Shown: positions 35,317 through 43,046 of the stretch, piece by piece
Numbering within the stretch: the first letter of the stretch is position 1
How the letters are laid out: each line of letters opens with the position of its first letter
Assembly: GCF_900102135.1 (NCBI RefSeq)
Contig: NZ_FMVJ01000002.1
Location: forward strand, 582,242 to 646,241
Direction of reading: 5' to 3'
DNA: 64,000 bases
DNA from: Microvirga guangxiensis
Lineage (GTDB): Bacteria > Pseudomonadota > Alphaproteobacteria > Rhizobiales > Beijerinckiaceae
Position numbers and translations under genes: made by a program
Notes under the pieces: generated by a model
The model's database searches: none
Told to the model about the DNA's origin: nothing
The model's input: the letters and a program-made list of their open reading frames with translations, nothing else

Positions 35317-36016
35317 CCAGCCTCTCCTCGAAGTTCGCGGGCTGAATGCCTGGTACGGAGAAAGCCACGTCCTTCACGGTGTCGATCTCGATATCCGGGA
35401 AGGTGAAACCGTGACGCTGCTCGGCCGCAACGGCGCGGGCAAGACGACGACCCTGCGCGCCATCATGGGGATTCTGCGCCGACGCCAAGGCACGATCCGC
35501 TTGCGCGGCAAGGATCTTCTCGGCCTTCCGCTTCACAAGGTGGCGCAGGAGGGGATCGGCTATGTGCCCGAGGAGCGCGGAATCTTCGCGAGCCTCAACG
35601 TGGCCGAGAACCTGATGCTGCCGCCGAACGTCTCGCAAGGCGGCATGAGCATCGACGAGATCTACACGCTCTTCCCCAACCTGCATGAGCGTCGCTCCAG
35701 TCAGGGCACGAAGCTCTCCGGCGGTGAGCAGCAGATGCTGGCGATTGCCCGCATCCTGCGCACCGGGGCGCGGACCATCCTTCTCGACGAGCCGACCGAG
35801 GGCCTCGCGCCTGTCATCATCCAACGCATCGGCGACGTGCTGGTAGAATTGAAGAAGCGCGGCATGACAATCCTGCTGGTGGAGCAGAACTTCCGCTTCG
35901 CCAAGAAAGTCGCGGACCGTTTCTACCTCATGGAGGACGGACGCATGGTCAATTCCTTCCCAGGTCATGAGCTCGATGCGCGCATGGACGAACTCCACGA
36001 AGTGCTGGGAGTGTAA
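35309..36016 (+). CDS. Branched-chain amino acid-type ABC transporter ATP-binding protein (LivF-like)
   Basis: This 235-residue ATPase has Walker A (LLGRNGAGKTTTLRA), Q-loop region (GYVPEERGIFASLNV), signature KLSGGEQQMLAIARIL, Walker B (TILLDEPTEGLAP) and the switch His replaced in context by VEQN (ILLVEQNFRFA), which is normal in LivF. ATG 35309 overlaps the LivG-like stop by 8 bases; a longer upstream frame is not family-like. It forms the heterodimeric ATPase with LivG. Confidence 0.92.
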   Translation: MSNQPLLEVRGLNAWYGESHVLHGVDLDIREGETVTLLGRNGAGKTTTLRAIMGILRRRQGTIRLRGKDLLGLPLHKVAQEGIGYVPEERGIFASLNVAENLMLPPNVSQGGMSIDEIYTLFPNLHERRSSQGTKLSGGEQQMLAIARILRTGARTILLDEPTEGLAPVIIQRIGDVLVELKKRGMTILLVEQNFRFAKKVADRFYLMEDGRMVNSFPGHELDARMDELHEVLGV

Positions 36017-36019
36017 CGA

Positions 36020-36907
36020 ATGAGCACGATTTTCGGCATTCCCGCCCCTGCCCTCTACGGGCAAATTCTCATCGGCCTCATCAACGGCTCCTTCTATGCC
36101 ATGCTCAGCCTTGGGCTCGCCGTGATCTTCGGCCTGCTGCGCGTGATCAACTTCGCCCATGGCGCCCAGTACATGCTCGGCGCCTTTGCGGCCTATCTTC
36201 TGCTGACCTATGCAGGCATCGGCTACTGGCCGTCTCTCTTCCTGGCCCCTCTGCTCGTCGGAGCGGTGGCGATCGTCATCGAGCGCTTCATGCTGCGGCG
36301 CCTCTATGGTCTCGATCCCCTTTACGGCCTTCTCCTGACCTTCGGCTTGGCCCTGATTTTCGAAGGCGCCTTCCGGCATTGGTTCGGCGCTGCCGGCAAG
36401 CCCTATGCGCCGCCAGCCCAACTGACAGGGGCCATGAATCTCGGCTTCATGTTCATGCCGATCTATCGCGGCTGGGTGGTTGTGGCCTCCCTGTTCGTCT
36501 GCATCGGCACATGGCTGCTCATCGAGAAGACGAGGCTTGGCGCTTACCTGCGGGCGGCGACGGAGAATGCCACGCTTGTTCAGGCTTTCGGCGTGAACGT
36601 GCCGCTTCTTCTGACACTCACCTATGGTTTGGGTGCAGCGCTGGCGGCGCTGGCGGGTGTCCTGGCCGCGCCGATCTATCAGGTCAGTCCTCTGATGGGC
36701 ACGAACCTCATCATCATCGTCTTTGCCGTGGTCGTCGTGGGTGGCATGGGGTCGATCCTCGGCGCCATCGTCACGGGCTATGTGCTCGGTGTGTTGGAAG
36801 GACTGACGAAGGTCTTCTACCCAGAAGCCTCAAGTATCGTTATCTTTGTGATCATGGCCATCGTTCTGCTCGTCAGGCCGGCAGGTCTCTTCGGGCGGGA
36901 GGAGTAA
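36020..36907 (+). CDS. Branched-chain amino acid-type ABC transporter permease (LivH-like)
   Basis: This 295-residue membrane protein with about eight hydrophobic segments shows the LivH marks LINGSFYAMLSLGLAVIFGL, RVINFAHGAQYMLGAFAAYL and the loop ENATLVQAFGVNV, then GMGSILGAIVTGYVLGV. It starts three bases after the LivF-like stop and is followed by the LivM-like gene. Its role is the membrane pore half of the importer. Confidence 0.92.
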   Translation: MSTIFGIPAPALYGQILIGLINGSFYAMLSLGLAVIFGLLRVINFAHGAQYMLGAFAAYLLLTYAGIGYWPSLFLAPLLVGAVAIVIERFMLRRLYGLDPLYGLLLTFGLALIFEGAFRHWFGAAGKPYAPPAQLTGAMNLGFMFMPIYRGWVVVASLFVCIGTWLLIEKTRLGAYLRAATENATLVQAFGVNVPLLLTLTYGLGAALAALAGVLAAPIYQVSPLMGTNLIIIVFAVVVVGGMGSILGAIVTGYVLGVLEGLTKVFYPEASSIVIFVIMAIVLLVRPAGLFGREE

Positions 36908-36911
36908 TATC

Positions 36912-37889
36912 ATGGCTGTCGGAACCCAGTATCTCGCAGAACAGCAGCCCAAACTGAGCACGACGTCGCTTGTGCTCGGCGCCATTGCCATTGCGGCTCT
37001 GATTGCAGCTCCCTTCTTCTTCTACCCCGTCTTCCTGATGAGCATTCTCTGCTTTGCGTTGTTCGCCTGCGCGTTCAACCTGCTCATCGGCTATGTGGGT
37101 CTTCTTTCCTTCGGCCACGCCGCCTTCTTCGGGGGCGCAGCCTATTACACAGCCCATGCGGTCAAGGTGTGGGGATTGGAGCCGCTCACGGGGATTCTTT
37201 TCGGCGCTGCCGGCGCTGCTGCCATGGGCCTTATCATCGGCTTCATCGCCATTCGCCGCCAGGGCATCTACTTCGCCATGATCACCTTGGCACTGTCGCA
37301 GATGTTCGCCTTCATCTGTCTGCAGGTCCCGTTTACCCATGGCGAGGACGGCATTCAGGGCGTTCCCCGGGGCCATCTGCTCGGCATCATCGACCTCAAT
37401 CAGCCGCTGTCGATGTACTACGTCACGCTTGCGATCTTCCTGTTCGGCGTCTTCGCCGTCTGGCGCATCGTTAACTCGCCCTTCGGAAACATCCTGAAGG
37501 CCATTCGCGAGAACGAGCGGCGTGCCGTCTCTCTCGGCTACCGGGTCGATCGCTACAAGCTGGGCGCTTTCGTCATGTCGGCTGCGCTTGCGGGTCTCGC
37601 CGGCGGCACGAAGGCCATCGTGTTCCAATTCGCCACGCTGACCGACGTGCAATGGCAGATGTCGGGCGAGGTCATCCTCATGACTCTTCTCGGCGGCATC
37701 GGCACCATGATCGGCCCCATCGTCGGCGCAGGTCTGGTCATCGCCCTGCAGAACTATCTCGCCTCGTCCCAGTTCCCCGTCACGGTTCTGATCGGCATCA
37801 TCTTCGTCATCTGCGTGCTGCTGTTCCGTCGAGGCATCGTGGGCGAGATTTTGGAGCTCATGAAGCGCAAGCCCAAGGGTAATGTCTAA
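36912..37889 (+). CDS. Branched-chain amino acid-type ABC transporter permease (LivM-like)
   Basis: This 325-residue membrane protein carries LivM marks: NLLIGYVGLLSFGHAAFFGG, FAMITLALSQMFAFICLQ, the GIQGVPRGH loop and the EAA-like loop LKAIRENERRAVSLGYRVDR. GGAGGAG precedes ATG 36912. It forms the permease pair with LivH and completes the transporter. A GMC oxidoreductase gene follows 35 bases later on the same strand, probably in the same transcript. Confidence 0.92.
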   Translation: MAVGTQYLAEQQPKLSTTSLVLGAIAIAALIAAPFFFYPVFLMSILCFALFACAFNLLIGYVGLLSFGHAAFFGGAAYYTAHAVKVWGLEPLTGILFGAAGAAAMGLIIGFIAIRRQGIYFAMITLALSQMFAFICLQVPFTHGEDGIQGVPRGHLLGIIDLNQPLSMYYVTLAIFLFGVFAVWRIVNSPFGNILKAIRENERRAVSLGYRVDRYKLGAFVMSAALAGLAGGTKAIVFQFATLTDVQWQMSGEVILMTLLGGIGTMIGPIVGAGLVIALQNYLASSQFPVTVLIGIIFVICVLLFRRGIVGEILELMKRKPKGNV

Positions 37890-37924
37890 GCGACATTACC
37901 AATGGCTATCGATTGAGGCGTGTC

Positions 37925-39565
37925 ATGTCCGATAGCAACACGTTCGACTATGTCATCATCGGAGGAGGTTCGGCAGGCTGCGTCCTGGCGAACCGTCTCT
38001 CCAAAGATCCCGGAAATTCAGTCTGCCTCCTGGAGGCTGGCGGAAAAGACAACTGGATCTGGTACCACATTCCCGTAGGCTACCTGTTCGCCATCGGCAA
38101 TCCGCGCGCCGACTGGATGTTCAAGACCGAGAGCGAGCCCGGGCTCAACGGGCGCATCCTCAATTACCCGCGCGGAAAGGTGCTGGGCGGCTGCTCGGCC
38201 ATCAATGCCATGGTCTACATGCGCGGCCAGCGGGAGGATTACGACAACTGGCGCCAGATGGGCCTGAAAGGCTGGGGCTGGGATGACGTCAGACCGATCT
38301 TCCGCCAACACCTCGACCATTATCTTGGTGCCGGCGAGCACCATGGCGCAGGGGGTGAGTGGCGTGTCGAAGCCCCCCGAACCCGGTGGGACATTCTCGA
38401 CACCTTCATCGAGGCCGCCATCGAGACCGGGATTCCTCGCACGAGCGATTTCAATACCGGAAGCAACGAAGGCATCTCGTACTTCCACGTCAACCAGAAG
38501 AATGGGCGGCGCTGGTCCGCCGCGCGCGGTTTCCTGAGACCTGCTCTATCGCGCCCCAATCTGAAGCTCGAAATCAATGCGCATGCCACGCGTCTTCTGT
38601 TCGAAGGCAAGCGGGCTGTAGGCGTCGAGATTCTGCAGAACGGCACTCTCCGCCGCATTCATGCGCGCAAGGAAGTCGTTCTCTCTGCTGGCGCAGTGGC
38701 ATCACCTCAAATCCTGCAACTATCCGGCATCGGCGACGGCAATCTCCTGCAGCAGCACGGTATCCCGGTGCTGCAACATCTGCCAGGCGTTGGCGAGAAC
38801 CTTCAGGATCACCTACAGCTGCGGCCGATCTACAAGGTATTTGGGGTTCGCACCCTCAATGAGGATTATCGCTCGCTCGTGAAGAAGGGCTATATGGCGC
38901 TCGAGTATGCCCTGTTCCGGCGCGGACCGCTCACCATGGCGCCTTCGCAACTGGGAGCCTTCACACGCTCCTCCCCGGACTATGCCACGCCCAACCTTCA
39001 GTTCCACATCCAGCCCCTTTCGCTCGACAAGTTCGGAGAGGACCCGCACCCCTTCCCGGCTTTCACGGCAAGCGTTTGCAATCTGAGGCCGACAAGCCGC
39101 GGCAGCATCCGGATCCGCAGCGGCAAGGCCGGTGATGCGCCCTCTATCCGCCCCAACTATCTCGCGACCCCGGAGGATCAGCAGGTTGCCGTGGATTCAC
39201 TGCGCCTTGTCCGTCGCATCGTCTCGATGCCGGCGCTCCAGAAATACCGGCCCGAAGAATACAAACCCGGCGCTCATCTGAATACGCACGACGAGCTTCT
39301 CAATGGAGCACGGGACATCGGCACCACCATCTTCCATCCGGTCGGTACGGCGAAGATGGGAATCGAGACCGACCCCATGGCGGTTACGGATGAGCGTCTG
39401 CGGGTTCGTGGCATCGAAGGTCTTCGCGTGATCGATGCTTCGGTCATGCCGACGATCACGAGCGGGAACACAAACTCGCCGACGCTGATGATCGCAGAGC
39501 GAGGAGCGGCCATGATCCTGGAGGATCATTCACACAAGGTGGATACGATCAGGCAATCGGCCTGA
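37925..39565 (+). CDS. GMC family FAD-dependent oxidoreductase (choline dehydrogenase-like)
   Basis: This 546-residue enzyme has the GMC features: dinucleotide-binding DYVIIGGGSAGCVLANRLS at the N-terminus, PRGKVLGGCSAINAMVYMRG (GMC signature 1), VVLSAGAVASPQILQLSG (signature 2) and the C-terminal catalytic HPVGTAKMG with a later NTNSPTLMIAER. Members oxidise choline, alcohols, polyethylene glycol-type or aromatic alcohols; the substrate is unknown. Its place directly after the Liv-type importer suggests the imported compound or a product is its substrate (inference). A hairpin follows its stop. Confidence 0.92.
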   Translation: MSDSNTFDYVIIGGGSAGCVLANRLSKDPGNSVCLLEAGGKDNWIWYHIPVGYLFAIGNPRADWMFKTESEPGLNGRILNYPRGKVLGGCSAINAMVYMRGQREDYDNWRQMGLKGWGWDDVRPIFRQHLDHYLGAGEHHGAGGEWRVEAPRTRWDILDTFIEAAIETGIPRTSDFNTGSNEGISYFHVNQKNGRRWSAARGFLRPALSRPNLKLEINAHATRLLFEGKRAVGVEILQNGTLRRIHARKEVVLSAGAVASPQILQLSGIGDGNLLQQHGIPVLQHLPGVGENLQDHLQLRPIYKVFGVRTLNEDYRSLVKKGYMALEYALFRRGPLTMAPSQLGAFTRSSPDYATPNLQFHIQPLSLDKFGEDPHPFPAFTASVCNLRPTSRGSIRIRSGKAGDAPSIRPNYLATPEDQQVAVDSLRLVRRIVSMPALQKYRPEEYKPGAHLNTHDELLNGARDIGTTIFHPVGTAKMGIETDPMAVTDERLRVRGIEGLRVIDASVMPTITSGNTNSPTLMIAERGAAMILEDHSHKVDTIRQSA

Positions 39566-39592
39566 GAAATCCTTGCAAATAATGTTTGCTTG

Positions 39593-39616
39593 CTGGCGCG
39601 GGCTTATCCGCGCCAG
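39593..39616. terminator. Hairpin between convergent GMC oxidoreductase and LuxR genes
   Basis: A 9-bp GC-rich stem (39593-39601 with 39608-39616) lies in the 60-base convergent gap. There is no long T-run, so it may be a weak terminator. Confidence 0.5.
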
Positions 39617-39625
39617 CGTTCCGAC

Positions 39626-40444
39626 TCAAGCGGACACTTGCCCTTCTGCGGGCAGATGGCTCGCAGCCCAGATGGCGGCCTGCGTGCGGTTCTTCGCATG
39701 AATCTTGCGCAGGATTGCCTTCACGTGAACTTTGACAGTCGCCTCGGTGATGTCGAACTTGCGCGCAATCAGCTTGTTCGAGTCACCGTCCATGAGGCAA
39801 CGCAGGATCACTGTCTCTCGAACGGACAGACCTTTGCTTTGATACTGCCCATCGGAAGCCTTCTCGCCGCTCTGAACTTCAGCCGCCTCGCTCGGTTGAA
39901 GAACATGCTCATGCAGCAGTTCGAGAACGGCTGAAGGAAACACGACTTCTCCAAGCATGACCAGATCGAGCGTCTTGACCAGAACTTCGCAGGAAACCGA
40001 CTTCACGAGATACGCGTCTGCACCAGCCTGAAAGGCCGAAATGATTCGCTTGAGGTCGTACTGGTCAACCAGCATGAGCACACGGGCAGAGGCATATTGC
40101 TCCTTGATCCGACGAACTTCGGCACAGGCTTCTTCGTGATTTCGAACGCCATCCATGATCAGGAGGAAGGGCGTGGCGTCAGCTGGCTCCCATGCCGCCA
40201 GAGCCTCGTCGAAGCTTGAGGACAATGCGACTGGATCGTAAGCCGTCTCGGCCAGAATCCGCCGGAGCCCCTCACGCAGAAGCGTGTTGGGCTCGACAAG
40301 CAAGGTCGGGGTTGCCTGAGAATTCGTGTATTGAACCTGAGGCTCCGACGCTCGCGCCAGTTCCAAGTACCGGGCTTGGCCGATCTCTCTTGTAAGTGGG
40401 ATGCTCTGTACGGACGAGCCATCGAGATCGTAGGTTTTTCGCAT
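39626..40444 (-). CDS. LuxR-type response regulator with atypical receiver domain
   Basis: This 272-residue protein starts at ATG 40444; a longer frame has no good start. After a 45-residue extension, a receiver-like domain (residues 47-165) keeps the central Asp (LIMDGV, Asp98) and the Lys (AYLVKS, Lys148), but the usual acidic pair is V-E and the Thr/Ser switch is absent. The C-terminal LuxR/FixJ helix-turn-helix is intact (LSVRETVILRCLMDGDSNKLIARK, then ITEATVKVHVKAILRKI). It should bind DNA. It resembles the paralogue at 41.1-41.9 kb; phosphorylation may not occur normally. Confidence 0.85.
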   Translation of the reverse strand: MRKTYDLDGSSVQSIPLTREIGQARYLELARASEPQVQYTNSQATPTLLVEPNTLLREGLRRILAETAYDPVALSSSFDEALAAWEPADATPFLLIMDGVRNHEEACAEVRRIKEQYASARVLMLVDQYDLKRIISAFQAGADAYLVKSVSCEVLVKTLDLVMLGEVVFPSAVLELLHEHVLQPSEAAEVQSGEKASDGQYQSKGLSVRETVILRCLMDGDSNKLIARKFDITEATVKVHVKAILRKIHAKNRTQAAIWAASHLPAEGQVSA

Positions 40445-40829
40445 GGAAGAGCCTTTCTGGCCATGAGTCCAAGCGCAAGAGGGAAATCTGGCACTTTCCT
40501 TTAGGGAAATTAGCTTATTCAGCCTTCTCCGACAATGCCTCACCAATCAAATCTATTAAAAGATTGTTAAAAAAATCCCATTCACAAAGAAACATAATTA
40601 TATCCAACGCGCGCCTAACTAGATCTTCCTGTTGGGAATGAATGAATATCCAAATGCATGTTGAATTAAGGACCCATTCGCGCATTTTAACTGTGCCACG
40701 CGAAGCGGTTCTGGGCTAAAGCGCTAGCGCGGTATCCAGGATAGTACAATCCGATATCAACCCATATGGAAATGCACTTTCAGCGGACTAGAATAACATA
40801 GCGCCCCGTATAAACCCGATCTGCCTTTG
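40445..40829. other. AT-rich divergent region between LuxR-type gene and DUF6894 gene
   Basis: These 385 bases contain AT-rich stretches (about 40500-40640) unlike the neighbouring genes. They must hold promoters for both flanking genes. I see no gene, terminator or long repeat. Confidence 0.4.
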
Positions 40830-41060
40830 ATGATGAGATGCTACTTTAACCTGATTAGCGATGACGAGACCATGCTCGACGATGAAGGCGTTGAAGTAAA
40901 GGACTTGGACCAAGCCTGGGCGCAGGCGCTCAAGGCCATCGCGGAGCTCCGAGCAGAAGCCGAGGGTGAATTCATCGAATGGGATCGCTGGCGCCTGGAA
41001 GCAACCGACGCATCCGGCAAGGTGCTTTTCGCACTCAAGCTCACCCACAGCCTGCATTGA
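40830..41060 (+). CDS. DUF6894 family small protein
   Basis: This 76-residue cytoplasmic protein, starting at ATG 40830 (or 40833), has the DUF6894 pattern CYFNLISDDETMLDDEGVEV, a central helix DQAWAQALKAIAELRAEAEG and the end EWDRWRLEATDASGKVLFAL. This family is very common in rhizobia-like genomes and has no known role. It lies between two LuxR-type genes, transcribed opposite to them. No strong ribosome-binding site is visible. Confidence 0.8.
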   Translation: MMRCYFNLISDDETMLDDEGVEVKDLDQAWAQALKAIAELRAEAEGEFIEWDRWRLEATDASGKVLFALKLTHSLH

Positions 41061-41091
41061 GAATGCAGATCTTCAACGATAAGCCAGTGAG

Positions 41092-41877
41092 TTAGAAGGC
41101 CTTAGGGTAAGTGTCGGCCTGCGCGGATGCGCGATCGCTCATCTGTGCCCAGGCAGCGTCCTGACTTGTGCCTGACATATGGCTGACAGCCCACATGGCG
41201 GCCTGGGTTCGGTTGGCCACGCGGATCTTCCTGAGGATCGCCTTGATGTGAACCTTGACGGTTGCTTCCGCTACCTCGAGCTTGCGAGCGATGACCTTGT
41301 TGGGCGCTCCTTCCATCAGGCAGTGCAAGATCTCGGCCTCGCGGCTGGACAATGTCCTGATGACGGAATCCTTGCCTTCCGGCGACCGTTCTCCCTGCGC
41401 AGACGACATTGCAATGGTTGCGCTTTCCCTACGTATCTCGACTGCCTCGTCAGCGGGTAATACGGCATTCAGGAAAGCAGAGGATGGGAGAACGACTTCG
41501 CCCAGCATGACCAGATCCAAATACTTGATCAGCGCTTCGCAGCCTGTCGTGGCAAGGCAATAGCCATCTGCACCGGCCTGAAGCGATAGCTTCATCCCCT
41601 CAAGGTCGAACCCGTCTGCAAGAATGACAACCCGGGCATTGGCATACTGTGCTTTCAATTCGCGGACGATATTGCCCATCCCATTCGGGTAAAGGTTGCT
41701 GTCGATGATGAAGAGGAAGGGAGCGCTCCCGTAGAGCTGCGGCGCCCCCGCTCCGCGAAGGCTCACGTCTTCCGGATGAATCTTATATCGCGTGCTCGAT
41801 AGAATGTGCTTGATTCCCTCTCGGAGCATGGAATTCTTGCAGCCCAAGATCGTCGTGACCTGAAGCGTATTCGTCAT
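41092..41877 (-). CDS. LuxR-type regulator with degenerate receiver domain
   Basis: This 261-residue paralogue of the gene at 39.6 kb has a receiver-like domain that keeps Asp59 (FIIDSN) but has no acidic pair (TILGCKN) and has Ala where the conserved Lys is expected (GYCLATTG), so it is probably not controlled by phosphorylation. The C-terminal LuxR/FixJ domain is complete (LSSREAEILHCLMEGAPNKVIARK and VAEATVKVHIKAILRKI). It should bind DNA, perhaps as a dimer with its paralogue. It is convergent with the DUF6894 gene. Confidence 0.85.
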   Translation of the reverse strand: MTNTLQVTTILGCKNSMLREGIKHILSSTRYKIHPEDVSLRGAGAPQLYGSAPFLFIIDSNLYPNGMGNIVRELKAQYANARVVILADGFDLEGMKLSLQAGADGYCLATTGCEALIKYLDLVMLGEVVLPSSAFLNAVLPADEAVEIRRESATIAMSSAQGERSPEGKDSVIRTLSSREAEILHCLMEGAPNKVIARKLEVAEATVKVHIKAILRKIRVANRTQAAMWAVSHMSGTSQDAAWAQMSDRASAQADTYPKAF

Positions 41878-42447
41878 TGAGGGAAACCTTTTCGCAGAGA
41901 TTACCTCCGATTATACGAGGGGGCTGTCACGGAACTACTGCAGCAAAGGGAGTATCTGTTACCGCTTAGGGGGTACAAAGCAACTCACTTTCGAGACAAA
42001 CCTCCCTTAACAAATTGAATTATTTATCATTTTTTGATTACCCTGATTTCAAAATAACCCTGCGGCGAATTGACGGATCCTCCAAGATATCCGCACCGAT
42101 GGGCCATTGCGGACATGCGCATAATCCAGCGCTACCCCATAATTAGACGAAATCAGTGATGAGGCGCAGCTTCCAGTCGCCTTCTTGTGACCCGTCACAA
42201 AATTTACCTGGGCATCGGAGCCGCTCTCTCTCTTTCAAGAAGCATGTTTATGGTTCCGCTACCTCCGTTCTGAGAAACGTGTCCAGCCTATCCACGAGAG
42301 CGGAGAAACCATGGCTGCGTACATGCAGCCTGAGGCAGATAAAGCTGAGCTTCCCGTCTCGCGTGAACTTCCTGATCAACAACTCCTGATCCCTTGGAAC
42401 CAAGGCCGGCAAGGTAAGCTTCCCTTTTTGTCTAATAGGAGGCTGTT
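41878..42447. other. AT-rich intergenic region, 570 bases
   Basis: The first half (about 41980-42060) is AT-rich, and the rest is closer to coding composition. A frame from ATG 42311 with a GGAGA site starts here (MAAYMQPEADKAELPVSREL) but runs on into the next gene in another frame, so it is not well supported. Otherwise I see only the probable promoters of the LuxR-type gene and the exported protein gene. Confidence 0.4.
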
Positions 42448-42978
42448 ATGGGACCACGATTGCAATGGATTGGGTGCACAACCCTGGCTTTTGGCCTTAT
42501 TGCCGCGTCCCTGCCCAGTCATGCGCAGACCGCACGTCCCTGGGTGGACCCACCTCTGGAAGGTGGAGCTATTGCGCCCAAGCCTGTGCAGAGCCCTCAG
42601 GCTAGTGACATGAAGCCTGCTGCCTCTCAGCCTGCTTCGCCACAGACCGAGACCAGTACTGCGGCCAAAACGAATGAAACAGCCCAGGAGCAGGTAAAAT
42701 CTCCGACCAGAGAAGCCTCATCTCCAAGCGGCAAGAAATCGGTCCGCAAGGTCACAGCTGAACGGAAAGAGCCTCGGCCTAAACGTTCGGTTACCGCCGC
42801 CAGTGAGCGCTCCAGGCAGGCCATTCAACGTCGAGAACTTCCGGGCAATGGAAGTCGCGTGGTGCGCGCGGACAGGACCCGCGAGGGACGCTACTCCGGT
42901 CTCCAGGTGATGACCTTGCGCACGATCGAGTTTCCGGATGGACGTCGGGTTCAGATTTTGACTCAACCTGAGCCCTGA
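42448..42978 (+). CDS. Exported low-complexity protein, unknown function
   Basis: This 176-residue protein starts at ATG 42448 behind a perfect AGGAGG. It has a signal peptide ending LPSHAQ, then a region rich in Pro, Ser, Thr and Lys (about residues 35-110) and a basic segment, ending in a short ordered part LRTIEFPDGRRVQILTQPEP. I do not recognise the family. The basic tail may bind peptidoglycan or membrane surfaces; this is speculation. It is convergent with the GGDEF-EAL gene. Confidence 0.7.
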   Translation: MGPRLQWIGCTTLAFGLIAASLPSHAQTARPWVDPPLEGGAIAPKPVQSPQASDMKPAASQPASPQTETSTAAKTNETAQEQVKSPTREASSPSGKKSVRKVTAERKEPRPKRSVTAASERSRQAIQRRELPGNGSRVVRADRTREGRYSGLQVMTLRTIEFPDGRRVQILTQPEP

Positions 42979-43046
42979 GCCGCATCGCAGTTGCCGGATA
43001 TGCCTGTTGACGGTTTGAAACGACAGCCGTTGCTTCCGACAGCGCA

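Noticed and set aside
42311-42613. Possible gene with GGAGA site before the exported protein
   Set aside because: It overlaps the exported protein gene in another frame and has no recognisable features past its first 20 codons.
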